Of a stretch of DNA of 49,846 bases, positions 16,593 through 24,943 are shown piece by piece (position 1 is the stretch's first letter; every line of letters begins with the position of its first letter). The position numbers and the translations under genes were made by a program. The stretch spans positions 1 through 49,846 of the forward strand of contig QJYK01000337.1 in the NCBI GenBank assembly GCA_003248075.1, given 5' to 3'. The notes below the pieces were generated by a model, which did no database searches, was not told the DNA's origin, and worked only from the letters and a program-made list of their open reading frames with translations. The stretch is from Gemmatimonadota bacterium (GTDB taxonomy: Bacteria; Gemmatimonadota; Gemmatimonadetes; Longimicrobiales; Gaopeijiaceae).

Positions 16593-17480
16593 TCAGGAGG
16601 CTCTGGGTAGACGCGCGATCGATTCCTCCACTCTTGACGACAGGTGGACGTCCAGCTGTGGGAACGCGATCACGATACCCTCCTTCTTGAGCTCCCACCA
16701 CACCGACTCGTGGAGCTCCGACGCGAGGCTGCGCGCGCCCCAGGGGTCGTCGGTCCACACCGAGATCTCGAAGTCCACCGACGAGCTCCCGAACCCGATC
16801 ATGAGCACGAGCGGCTCGCGTGCCGCGACCCTCCATGGCCGCGCCCTGGCCGTCCGCTCCAGGGCCTCGCGCACGATTCTCATGTCCGAGTCGTAGGTGA
16901 CCCCCACGACGATCCGGATCCGGAAGAGAACGTCGTTCATGGTGAAGTTGACGACCGTGCTCTGGGCGAGCGTCGAGTTCGGGATGATGAGCTGCTCATC
17001 GTCACGCGTGCGCGCCACCGTGCTCCGGATGCCCAGATCCTCGACGCGGACGACCCGGCCCTCGACCTCGAGGACATCGCCGGGCCGGATCGAGCGCTCG
17101 AAGAGGAGGAGCAGCCCGGACACGAAGTTCTGTGCCACGCTCTGGAAAGCGAAGCCCAGCCCCACGCCCAGGACCGCGCCGGCGGCGAGTACCGCCGAGA
17201 GGTTGACCCCGAGGTTGTTCACCGCGGTCCCGAGCCCCACGGCGAGCACGGCGTAATGGATGAGACGCCGCGCGATCATGTGGGTGCCTGAATCGTCGAC
17301 CCCTCGTCGAGACAGGGCCTTGAGGGCGCTGCGCGTCAGGACCCGGGAGACCAGGAGCGTGGCTACCACTACGATGGCGAAGGTGGCCAGATCCATCGGC
17401 GTGATCGCTTGCCCCTGGATGGTGAAGATCGGGTACTTGATGACGCGTCCTACGAGTCGCAGTAGCTCGGTGAAGGGCAT
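16593..17480 (-). CDS. MscS-family small-conductance mechanosensitive channel
   Basis: A 295-residue inner-membrane channel of the MscS family that releases solutes under hypo-osmotic shock. Three predicted membrane helices lie at about 28-48, 72-90 and 93-125. The third holds the Gly/Ala-rich pore segment GAVLGVGLGFAFQSVAQNF, followed by the conserved LLLLFERSIRPGDVLEVEG start of the cytoplasmic beta domain and IIPNSTLAQSTVVNF. Size and topology match standard three-helix MscS. It is the first gene of a two-gene minus-strand unit with the AAA ATPase, and diverges from the FecI-type sigma gene. Confidence 0.94.
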   Translation of the reverse strand: MPFTELLRLVGRVIKYPIFTIQGQAITPMDLATFAIVVVATLLVSRVLTRSALKALSRRGVDDSGTHMIARRLIHYAVLAVGLGTAVNNLGVNLSAVLAAGAVLGVGLGFAFQSVAQNFVSGLLLLFERSIRPGDVLEVEGRVVRVEDLGIRSTVARTRDDEQLIIPNSTLAQSTVVNFTMNDVLFRIRIVVGVTYDSDMRIVREALERTARARPWRVAAREPLVLMIGFGSSSVDFEISVWTDDPWGARSLASELHESVWWELKKEGIVIAFPQLDVHLSSRVEESIARLPRAS

Positions 17481-17621
17481 GGTGTCTCCGGGTTCGAGTG
17501 CGCCAGCGCCGCGAAGCTGCCCCGGATCCGGGATGGTGTCCAGGCGGGGCCCTCCGTCCGTTGTGCGGCGCCTGTCGACGGGGCGCCGACGGGTGCGCTC
17601 GCGCGCGGGCGCCGGAGGAGA

Positions 17622-17630
17622 TGGTAGAAT
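17622..17630 (+). promoter_or_regulatory. Extended -10 promoter candidate for the FecI-type sigma gene
   Basis: TGGTAGAAT is a good extended -10 (TGn plus TAGAAT, five of six matches to TATAAT). It ends seven bases before the GTG at 17638, so the predicted transcript would begin at or beside the start codon, a leaderless message. No -35 box is recognisable in the very GC-rich sequence upstream. Confidence 0.45.
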
Positions 17631-17637
17631 CGGTGCG

Positions 17638-18264
17638 GTGACACGTCATAGGGATGGAAGCGGCTCGAACGCGTCGTGGTGCGGAGGGTGCTTGGAGCTC
17701 GATCGCGTCAGGAATGGGGACCCGACGGCATTCCGTGTCCTGGTGCGCACCACGTGGGCCGGCCTGGTCGGGTACGCGCGACGGATCACGCGGTCGGAGG
17801 ATCTGGCCCAGGACATAGCCCAGGAGGCCCTCGTGCGGCTGTGGGAGCATCGCGAGCGTTGGGGTGAAGGATCGGCGCGTGCCGTCCTCTTCCGAATCGC
17901 GCGCAACCTGGCCCTCGACGAATGCAGGAAAGCCGAAGTTCGATCCCGGAGTGCCGACGCGGTGGCCGCGGAGGCATCGGCGCCCGTGCCGACGCCCGAG
18001 GACGAACTGCGGGCCTCCGGGCTGCATGAACGCGTTGCTGCGGCAGTGGCGTCCCTCCCGGCCCGCCGACGCGAGGTCTTCGAGCTGATCCGGAGGGAGG
18101 GTCTCTCCTACCGTGAGGCGTCCGACGTCATGGGGGTCTCCGCGCAGACCGTGGCGAACCAGATGCGCCTCGCCATGCGCGATCTACGGGCGCTGCTGGT
18201 CGACGTTCTCGACCAGGCACCCCCTGACGCCGGCGCCGAAGACAGGAGGACCGTCGATGGATGA
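17638..18264 (+). CDS. FecI-type ECF RNA polymerase sigma factor
   Basis: A 208-residue ECF sigma factor of the FecI-like group, expected to transcribe the receptor genes that follow when its FecR partner relays a signal. Region 2 spans about residues 28-95 (SEDLAQDIAQEALVRLWE, ARAVLFRIARNLALDE). Region 4 spans about 130-185 (LPARRREVFELIRREGLSYREASDVM). The GTG at 17638 has no nearby ribosome site. A TTG in TGCTTGGAG, with GGAGGG close upstream, would start at the conserved LELDRV and is an alternative. The gene overlaps fecR by eight bases. It is divergent from the MscS gene. Confidence 0.92.
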   Translation: MTRHRDGSGSNASWCGGCLELDRVRNGDPTAFRVLVRTTWAGLVGYARRITRSEDLAQDIAQEALVRLWEHRERWGEGSARAVLFRIARNLALDECRKAEVRSRSADAVAAEASAPVPTPEDELRASGLHERVAAAVASLPARRREVFELIRREGLSYREASDVMGVSAQTVANQMRLAMRDLRALLVDVLDQAPPDAGAEDRRTVDG

Positions 18265-19225
18265 GCTGATCGTGCGACTCCTCCGGGGCGAGAGCTCGGA
18301 CATCGAAGCGCGGCAGGTCGAGCGGTGGCGAGCCACCGCGCCCGAGAACGAGCGTTCTTTCCAGGAGACCCGCGCGGTGTGGCTCCTGGCGGAGGAGCTG
18401 GCGACGCGCCCGGAGGCGTCCCCCGATGCCGACGACCTGATGGCGCAGGCCGAGCAGAGGCGTCGGGAGGCGGCGTCGCGCCAACGCCGCCGGAGGCTCC
18501 TTCGGTCACCGTGGTGGGGCTACGGCCTCGCCGCCGCCGCTCTGGCGGCGCTGACGGTGCTGGCGACGGAGCGCGGGTCCGACGGGCCCCGGACTTCCCC
18601 GCGCCTCGCGCCACTCGAGTCGGAGTCGGGCCCGGGCGACGTCGTGACGATGAGCCTCTCGGACGGGAGCGTCGTCCGCATCGCCGGCGCATCTTCGATC
18701 GAGTTCCCACCGGACCCCGCCTTCCGCCGGGTCGTTCTTCAGGGTCGGGCGTTCTTCGCGGTCCCCGAGTCGGATCGGCCGTTCCGGGTGGCTACCCGGG
18801 ACGGCGAGGTGACCGTGCTCGGCACCCGCTTCGAGGTCCGGCAGGGCGAGGAGGGGCTGCGGGTGGTGGTGGTGGAAGGCGTGGTGACCGTCGCCGGAGG
18901 GGGCACGGAGGTCCGTGCGTCGCCCGGGCAGGTGGCCTTCGTCCCTTCCGGGGCGGTGCCGCGGGTGCAGGACCACGAGGACGTGTGGTCCCTCCTCGAT
19001 TGGGACGGCGGTCTGCTGGTCTTCCAGGCCACGCCGCTGGCCTCGGTCATCGACGAGGTGAGCCGGCACTTCGATCGGCCTCTGGCGGTGGCCGACCCGT
19101 CACTCCGGGCCCGGCGCATCACGGCATGGTTCGGTGGAGAGTCGCTCGAGGAAGTCGTGGCAGCCGTGTGCCTGGTGGCCGGCGCGCGCTGCGGGGTCGA
19201 GGGTGACATCGTTGTCGGGCGCTGA
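18257..19225 (+). CDS. FecR-type transmembrane sensor/anti-sigma protein
   Basis: A 322-residue FecR-family protein that spans the inner membrane, binds the FecI-type sigma factor in the cytoplasm and touches the TonB receptor in the periplasm. Residues 1-75 form the N-terminal domain (DELIVRLLRGESS...WLLAEEL). A helix at about 92-110 (GYGLAAAALAALTVLA) crosses the membrane. The periplasmic FecR domain follows, with GDVVTMSLSDGSVVRI, FRVATRDGEVTVLGTRFEVR and the C-terminal STN-like segment FQATPLASVIDEVSRHFDRPL. Start and stop overlap both neighbours, which fixes its place in a FecI-FecR-receptor unit. Confidence 0.93.
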   Translation: MDELIVRLLRGESSDIEARQVERWRATAPENERSFQETRAVWLLAEELATRPEASPDADDLMAQAEQRRREAASRQRRRRLLRSPWWGYGLAAAALAALTVLATERGSDGPRTSPRLAPLESESGPGDVVTMSLSDGSVVRIAGASSIEFPPDPAFRRVVLQGRAFFAVPESDRPFRVATRDGEVTVLGTRFEVRQGEEGLRVVVVEGVVTVAGGGTEVRASPGQVAFVPSGAVPRVQDHEDVWSLLDWDGGLLVFQATPLASVIDEVSRHFDRPLAVADPSLRARRITAWFGGESLEEVVAAVCLVAGARCGVEGDIVVGR

Positions 19226-21809
19226 GTTTGGCGCCCGGCTCGCGGTGGTCCTGGTGTCCTCGGCCGCGGGCGTCGGATCCCTGGCCGCGCAGGACCGTCC
19301 GCTGTTGGAGCGTCCTGCGAGGCTGGATGTCCGAGCCGTTCCGCTGGAACAAGGCCTGCGGGCGCTCCAGCGCAGCTCGGGCGTCCCGGTGGCGTATAGC
19401 CCCGACCTCCTTCCGGGCGAGGCGCGGGTGGACTGCCCGTGCAGCGACCTGACGGTGGCCGGGGCGCTGGATCGCCTGCTCCTTGGAACGGGGCTGACCT
19501 ATACGGAGGGTCGGCGACAGGTGCTCATCGGTCTCGAGCGGCCGGGCAGGGTCGGGTCCACGTTGGTGGGCACCGTCGTCGAGCGCGCCAGCGGGCGACC
19601 GATCCCGGCCGCCGAGGTGGCCGTCGCGGCCCGGAGGGTGCTCACTGGTGACGATGGGCGCTTCGTGCTCCCAGGGCTGACCCCCGGTGAGGTCACGGTC
19701 ACGGTACAGGCCCTGGGATACCGGTCGACGACGCGCAGCGCGTCCGTCGGCGGTGTCGGGGCCCTTCGGGTCGAGCTGGAGAGGGAGCCGATCCCGCTCG
19801 CCGAGATCGTCATCGCTCCGGGCAGCTTCGGAATCCTCGAGGTGACCCCGTCGGCGGCGGGCACGACGGTGAGCCGGGAGGACATCGAGGCGATCCCTCA
19901 GTTCGGCGACGACGTCTTCCGGACCCTCAAGCGCATGCCGGGAGTGAGCACCGACGACGTCTCCACGAGGCTGAGCGTGAGGGGTGGGGCCCCCCGGGAC
20001 GTGCTGGTGCGTCTGGACGGTCTCGAGTTGTTCGAGCCGTACCATCTGAAGGACCTGGACGGGGCGCTCGGCATCGTGGACGTGCAGTCCCTGGGAAGCG
20101 TCGACCTGGTGACCGGCGGCTTTCCCGTGGACTTCGGTGACAAGACAGGCGCCATCTTCGACATGCATACGCGCCGTCCGCCGTCGGTAGGAACGCGTAC
20201 CACCCTCGGAATGAGCCTGAGCTCCCTGTCCGCGATCAGCCAGGGGACGTTCGCCGCCGACCGCGGCCAATGGCTGACCTCTCTGCGGCGCGGCTTCCTC
20301 GAGTACGTGCTCGCCGTGACGGACGTGGACGGCGACCTGTCTCCGTCCTACTGGGACGTGCTGACCCGCGCCCAGTACCTGCTGTCGGACGACCACTCGC
20401 TGTCGGCCCAGGTCCTCATGGCTGGCGACCACATGCGCTGGAACGATCCCGACAGTGGCTCGGGTGTGAACAGCTCCTGGTCCAGCGGATACGCCTGGCT
20501 GACGTGGAAGGGCGCCAGCGATCGGGGCGTGCGCGGGGAGACCGTTGTTTCCGCGGGGCGGCTGACGCGCGACCGAAACGGCGACGCCATCAGTCCGGGG
20601 CGGGGAGAGTTCACGCCTCTCTCCTCGACCGTGCGGGACGACGCCACGATCGACTTCGCCGGGTTCCGTCAGGACGTGCTCGTACAGATCGGCCCCGAGC
20701 TGCTGGTGAAGGCGGGCGTGGAGGTTCGCGCGAGCTCGGCGAAGTACGACTACTTCGGCGCGGCGACTCGCTGGGCGCTCGACGAACAGGATCATCTCGT
20801 CCAGGTTGGGGACACGACCACGGTGCGGGTCACGCCGTCCGGCGACGAGCTGGCAGGGTGGGCAGCCCTCCGAGGGCGCGCGGGGCCCGTCACCCTGGAG
20901 GGCGGTGTCCGATATGACCGCCACTCGCTGACCGGCGATGCGCGATGGTCTCCCCGAGTCCTCGTGCGCTGGGACCCGCGGGTCGGCACCAGCGTCAAGG
21001 CGAGTGTGGGGCTCTATACACAAAGCCACGGGATCCACGAGCTCCAGACGCAGGACGGGCAGTCGTCCTTCGACCCCCTCGCTGTGGCGCATCAGAGTGC
21101 GTTGGGCCTCGAGCATCGCTGGGGACGGGGGTGGGCCGTCCGGGCCGAGGCCTACCGTCGGACGGTGGACGGCCCCCTGCCTGAGTGGGTGAATCTGTCG
21201 CGCGAGGTGAATCCCATTCCCGAGGTCGAATCGGACCGGAGGCGCATCGCCGGTGACAGGGCGCGGGCGCACGGCCTCGAGCTCCTCCTGGCCAGGGAAG
21301 GCACGGGTCGCGTGTCCTGGTCGGGCGGGTATGCATTGGCCTGGAGCGAGGTCCGGCTCGACGGGGTCTGGCGCCCGCGGACGTTGGACCAACGGCATAC
21401 CGTCAACCTGGCCTGGGCCTGGCGGATCGGCGAGAACTGGCAGTTGTCCAGCTCCTGGCAGTACCACACCGGGTGGCCCTTCACCGATCAGGTTCTGGAC
21501 CTGGTCGTAACGCCGGATCCCGACGGGAACGAGTCGGTCAACGTCGTCCGGCGCGGCTTCGGCGAGCTCAACGCGGATCGCCTGCCTCCCTATCACCGGC
21601 TGGACCTGCGGCTGACCCGCACCTTCACCTTCGAGCGCAGTCGGCTGGAGCTTTTCCTCGACGTATTCAACGCATACGACCGCACGAACCTGCGGGGTTG
21701 GCAGTGGCACCTGCGGCCTGCCGGCGACGGGTCGTTCCGGGCCGTGAAGGACACCGGAGAGGAACAGCTCCCCATCATGCCCACGCTGGGCTTCCGGTGG
21801 GTCTTCTGA
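19212..21809 (+). CDS. TonB-dependent receptor with N-terminal STN signalling domain
   Basis: An 865-residue outer-membrane transporter. After a signal peptide (residues 1-27) an STN signalling domain (about 38-108, including CPCSDL with two close cysteines) contacts the FecR protein. A carboxypeptidase-regulatory-like beta domain covers about 117-190 (GTVVERASGRPIPAAEVAV). The plug domain follows (SREDIEAIPQFGDDVFRTLKRMPGV, LSVRGGAPRDVLVRLDGLELF), then a beta-barrel ending in the classic aromatic terminus GFRWVF. The ligand is unknown; no siderophore or sugar genes are near. TTG at 19212 is chosen because GAGGG lies eight bases upstream; GTG at 19203 is possible. Both starts overlap the end of fecR, so expression is linked. 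Confidence 0.92.
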   Translation: MSGAEFGARLAVVLVSSAAGVGSLAAQDRPLLERPARLDVRAVPLEQGLRALQRSSGVPVAYSPDLLPGEARVDCPCSDLTVAGALDRLLLGTGLTYTEGRRQVLIGLERPGRVGSTLVGTVVERASGRPIPAAEVAVAARRVLTGDDGRFVLPGLTPGEVTVTVQALGYRSTTRSASVGGVGALRVELEREPIPLAEIVIAPGSFGILEVTPSAAGTTVSREDIEAIPQFGDDVFRTLKRMPGVSTDDVSTRLSVRGGAPRDVLVRLDGLELFEPYHLKDLDGALGIVDVQSLGSVDLVTGGFPVDFGDKTGAIFDMHTRRPPSVGTRTTLGMSLSSLSAISQGTFAADRGQWLTSLRRGFLEYVLAVTDVDGDLSPSYWDVLTRAQYLLSDDHSLSAQVLMAGDHMRWNDPDSGSGVNSSWSSGYAWLTWKGASDRGVRGETVVSAGRLTRDRNGDAISPGRGEFTPLSSTVRDDATIDFAGFRQDVLVQIGPELLVKAGVEVRASSAKYDYFGAATRWALDEQDHLVQVGDTTTVRVTPSGDELAGWAALRGRAGPVTLEGGVRYDRHSLTGDARWSPRVLVRWDPRVGTSVKASVGLYTQSHGIHELQTQDGQSSFDPLAVAHQSALGLEHRWGRGWAVRAEAYRRTVDGPLPEWVNLSREVNPIPEVESDRRRIAGDRARAHGLELLLAREGTGRVSWSGGYALAWSEVRLDGVWRPRTLDQRHTVNLAWAWRIGENWQLSSSWQYHTGWPFTDQVLDLVVTPDPDGNESVNVVRRGFGELNADRLPPYHRLDLRLTRTFTFERSRLELFLDVFNAYDRTNLRGWQWHLRPAGDGSFRAVKDTGEEQLPIMPTLGFRWVF

Positions 21810-21847
21810 TCCCTTCCAACCTTCCAAGGGCTCGATCCGTCCATTAG

Positions 21848-21869
21848 TATAGCAGCGCTATAGTATAGC
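21848..21869. promoter_or_regulatory. PadR operator with three TATAGC half-sites overlapping a -10 box
   Basis: TATAGC occurs at 21848-21853 and 21864-21869, and its reverse complement GCTATA at 21857-21862. This makes an inverted pair with a 3-base spacer and a second with a 1-base spacer. The overlapping hexamer TATAGT at 21859-21864 fits a -10 box. The site lies 24 bases before the padR start, where an autoregulatory PadR dimer would be expected to bind. The binding claim is inference. Confidence 0.65.
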
Positions 21870-21892
21870 GCCGCAAGCCTACTGGAGGAGCC

Positions 21893-22219
21893 ATGGGCCG
21901 GAGCGCCCTGGGGGAGTTCGAGCACCAGATCCTGCTGACCATCCTGCGGCTGGGGAAGGAGGCCTATTCGGTCTCGATCGTCTCCGAGCTGGATGCGCGT
22001 ACGGGCCGGGAAGCCGCGACCGCCGCCGTCTACATCGCACTCCGCCGCCTCGAGGCGAAGGGGCTTCTCGTGTCCCGACTCGAGTCGCCCGAGGAGAGCG
22101 GGGAGCCCTACCCGCGCAGGTACTTCGCGCTCACGGATGCCGCGTTGGACCCACTCAAGGAGGCGCGTCGCTCCTATCTGAGTCTCTGGGAGGGGCTGGA
22201 GCCCCAACTGGACGATTGA
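21893..22219 (+). CDS. PadR-family transcriptional regulator
   Basis: A 108-residue winged-helix repressor of the short PadR subfamily. Visible are the N-terminal LGEFEHQILLTILRLGKEAYSV, the recognition helix region TAAVYIALRRLEAKGL and the wing SPEESGEPYPRRYFALTDAA. The C-terminal dimerisation helix is short. The ATG follows GGAGGAG with a 3-base gap. Its stop overlaps the permease start by one base (TGATG), so the two are translated together. PadR proteins of this type commonly control the adjacent ABC-permease gene, and the TATAGC repeat in front fits this. The effector is unknown. Confidence 0.92.
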   Translation: MGRSALGEFEHQILLTILRLGKEAYSVSIVSELDARTGREAATAAVYIALRRLEAKGLLVSRLESPEESGEPYPRRYFALTDAALDPLKEARRSYLSLWEGLEPQLDD

Positions 22220-24891
22220 TGCGCGCCGGGGAGGGGGGGATCGAGATGCCGCCACGCCGTTGGAGGCGGTGGCTTGCCCGCGTCGCGCCGCCGGAGGAGC
22301 GCGAAGTGGTCTTGGGCGAGCTGGACGAGCTCTACCGTGACCGTGCGGCCCGGGAGGGGCGTGGTGCCGCGGACGGCTGGTACCGCCGTCAGGTGGCGGG
22401 ATTCATCGCCCGAGCGTGGAGCACGCGACGCGCCACGGCCGACGACTCGAGCAGGGAGGGAGGGATGGGGTGGTTGGAGAGCTTCGCCGGCGACGTCCGC
22501 TGGGCACTCCGCGGGATCCGGAAGCGCCCTGGCTTCACGCTCGTCGCGGTGGCGACGCTGGCGCTCGGCGTCGGCGCGAACTCGGCGGTGTTCACCCTGT
22601 TGAACGCGCATTTCCTCTCTCCGCTCCCCTACGACCGTCCGGACGAGCTGGTGCTGCTGTGGGAGACGAAGCGCAACGACGACGAGGTCACGACGGTTTC
22701 CCCGGGCAACTACTTCACATGGCGGGAGCGGGCCCGGTCGTTCTCGGACATCGCCGCGTTCAACGTCGACTTCGCGACCCTCTCGGGCGACGGGGCGGCG
22801 GAGCGCGTGAACGCCGCGGTCGTCGCGCCGCACTTCTTCGGTCTCCTCGGGGTCGCGCTGGCCCTGGGCTCGGGCTTCGACGAGGCGTCCGCGCGTGCCG
22901 CGGACGGGAATCTGGTCGTCCTGAGCGACGGGCTCTGGCGTCGACGCTACGGCGCGGACCCCCAGATCCTGGGGAAGGACATCCGCATCGACGGTCGTCC
23001 GCACACCGTGGTGGGCGTGGCGCCGGCGTCATTCCGCCAGCCAGAGAAGACGATCACCTGGCAGGGCACGGAGCTGTGGCGCCCCCAACTCCTGGACGAC
23101 GAGCGCAACGCGTTCGGCTCCCGCTATCTGCGCACGATCGCGCGCCTCGCTCCGGGTGCCACCGTACGGCAGGCCCGCGACGAGATGGACGCCATGGCCA
23201 TCCGCATGGAGGAGGCGTATCCGGAGGCCAATGCCGGGCGGCGCATCCAGGTGTGGACGCTGGGGGACTACCTGATGGGAGAATCCCGCCCCGTCCTCCT
23301 GATGCTGCTCGCGGCCGGCGCGGCGGTGCTGCTCATCGTGTGCGCCAACGTGGCGAACCTCACGCTCGCGCGGGGGCAGGAGCGCAGGCGCGAATTCGCG
23401 GTCCGCGCCGCGCTGGGCTCCGGGCGCCGTCGCCTCCTGCGCCAGGTGCTCGTAGAGTCGGTGGTGCTCGCGCTCGTCGGGGGACTCGTCGGGGCCGCGA
23501 TGGTATACGGGGGCCGCGGCGTCCTGGAGCTCGCCCAGGAGCGGTTCTTCAGCACGCTCGTTCCCGCGGCCGTGGACGTCCGTGTCCTCGTCGGCACCAC
23601 CGGGGTGGCCCTGATGGCCGGCCTGCTCTTCGGGCTCCCCTTGGCGCTGGGCGCGTCGTCAGAGGAGCTTCGGGGCGCCCTCGTGCAGGGTGGCGAGCGG
23701 GCGGGACGGGGCACGGGAGCCGCTCAGCACCTGCTGATCGTGGGGCAGGTCGCGCTCGCGAGCACCCTGCTGATCACGGCGCTCCTGCTCACACGCTCGT
23801 TCGGCGCACTCGTGAACGTCGCGCCGGGCTTCGACGCGGGCGGCCTGCTCACGTTCGCGGTGTCGGCGCCGTCGAGTGGCTACGAGGGGCGCGCCGACGT
23901 CGAGGCGTACTATCGCGACGTCTGGCGGGAGCTCGGCACGGTGCCTGGAGTGCGCGCCGTGGGGATGGTATCGGACCTTCCGTTCACGACCGAGAATCGG
24001 TGGACGAACCTCGAGCCGGATGGCGTCGTCGTCGATCCCGCCGATCCGCCGGTGTCCGAGTACAAGGTCGCGATGCCGGAGTACTTCGCGGTCATGGGAA
24101 TCCCCGTTCTCTCCGGCGCGCTGGAGCGGGACGGTTGGGCGTCCGTCGAGGGGGAGATCCCGGTTGCCGTCAACGAGCGAATGGCGGAGATGTACTGGCC
24201 GGGGGACGACCCGCTCGGCAAGGGGCTGTCGCTGCCCTGGGACCCGCCCCGACGTCTGCGGGTCGCGGCCGTCGTCGGCAACGTACTGGACGACGGGTTC
24301 GAGGCGGCCCCCGAGCCGCTCTTCTACGTGCCGTGGGGTGGGATGCCGCAACGGCGCATGTCGGTCGTGGTGGAGGCCGCGACGCTGGGGCCCGAGACGA
24401 CGTCGGCGGTGCGCGCGGCGATCGGCCGCGTCGACCCCGATATCCCGGCGGCGGATCTGCTCCCGCTGGACGAGCTCCTTGCATCGACGGTCGTGCGCCC
24501 CCGCGCCGCCTCGCTCATCGGCGGCGTGTTCGCGCTCATCGCGCTGCTCGTCGCCGCGGCCGGCATCTACGGCGTGCTGAGCTACATGGTGCAGCGGCGC
24601 ACCCGGGAGCTCGGGATCCGCTCGGCGCTCGGGGCGTCGGGACGGCAGCTGGTCGGCATGGTCCTGAGGCATTCCTCCCGACTCACCGCGCTGGGCCTCG
24701 TCCTTGGGGGCCTCGGTGCCCTGGCGACCGGGAGGGCTCTCTCCGGGATCCTGTTCGGCGTGGGCGCGTTCGACCCCGCGAGCCTGCTCTGGGCCACCTT
24801 GCTGCTCGGCGTGGTCGCAACGCTCGCCGCGTGGCTCCCCGCCCGGCGGACCGTGCGCGTGGATCCACGAGAGGCGCTCCGGACCGACTGA
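22219..24891 (+). CDS. ADOP-type (duplicated MacB/FtsX) ABC transporter permease
   Basis: An 890-residue inner-membrane permease of the ADOP layout (acidobacterial duplicated orphan permease). A short cytoplasmic N-terminal segment (about 1-85) is typical of members linked to PadR. Then come two MacB-like periplasmic domain and FtsX-core repeats. The first membrane helix is near 110-132 (LVAVATLALGVGANSAVF). A helix bundle lies around 355-480 (LLAAGAAVLLIVCANVANLTLA), and the second copy ends near 770-885 (LIALLVAAAGIYGVLSYMV, ARRTVRVDPREALRTD). No ATPase gene accompanies it, as is usual for orphans. Substrate unknown; macrolide-like or lipid export is a family-level guess. ATG at 22219 is preferred to the TTG just before it. 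Confidence 0.92.
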   Translation: MRAGEGGIEMPPRRWRRWLARVAPPEEREVVLGELDELYRDRAAREGRGAADGWYRRQVAGFIARAWSTRRATADDSSREGGMGWLESFAGDVRWALRGIRKRPGFTLVAVATLALGVGANSAVFTLLNAHFLSPLPYDRPDELVLLWETKRNDDEVTTVSPGNYFTWRERARSFSDIAAFNVDFATLSGDGAAERVNAAVVAPHFFGLLGVALALGSGFDEASARAADGNLVVLSDGLWRRRYGADPQILGKDIRIDGRPHTVVGVAPASFRQPEKTITWQGTELWRPQLLDDERNAFGSRYLRTIARLAPGATVRQARDEMDAMAIRMEEAYPEANAGRRIQVWTLGDYLMGESRPVLLMLLAAGAAVLLIVCANVANLTLARGQERRREFAVRAALGSGRRRLLRQVLVESVVLALVGGLVGAAMVYGGRGVLELAQERFFSTLVPAAVDVRVLVGTTGVALMAGLLFGLPLALGASSEELRGALVQGGERAGRGTGAAQHLLIVGQVALASTLLITALLLTRSFGALVNVAPGFDAGGLLTFAVSAPSSGYEGRADVEAYYRDVWRELGTVPGVRAVGMVSDLPFTTENRWTNLEPDGVVVDPADPPVSEYKVAMPEYFAVMGIPVLSGALERDGWASVEGEIPVAVNERMAEMYWPGDDPLGKGLSLPWDPPRRLRVAAVVGNVLDDGFEAAPEPLFYVPWGGMPQRRMSVVVEAATLGPETTSAVRAAIGRVDPDIPAADLLPLDELLASTVVRPRAASLIGGVFALIALLVAAAGIYGVLSYMVQRRTRELGIRSALGASGRQLVGMVLRHSSRLTALGLVLGGLGALATGRALSGILFGVGAFDPASLLWATLLLGVVATLAAWLPARRTVRVDPREALRTD

Positions 24892-24943
24892 ATGGGGGCG
24901 CGGCCGCGTGCCTGCTGCGCGGGCGTAACCGGGTTGCCCGAAC

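Noticed and set aside
17485-17505. GGGTTCGAGTGC, resembling a tRNA T-loop
   Set aside because: The rest of a tRNA would have to lie in the MscS coding region, and no acceptor or anticodon stem can be formed.
19119-21827. A 902-codon open frame antisense to the TonB receptor gene
   Set aside because: It mirrors the receptor exactly, has no domain or signal peptide, and long antisense frames are common in high-GC DNA. The receptor frame has clear family motifs and an outer-membrane C-terminus.
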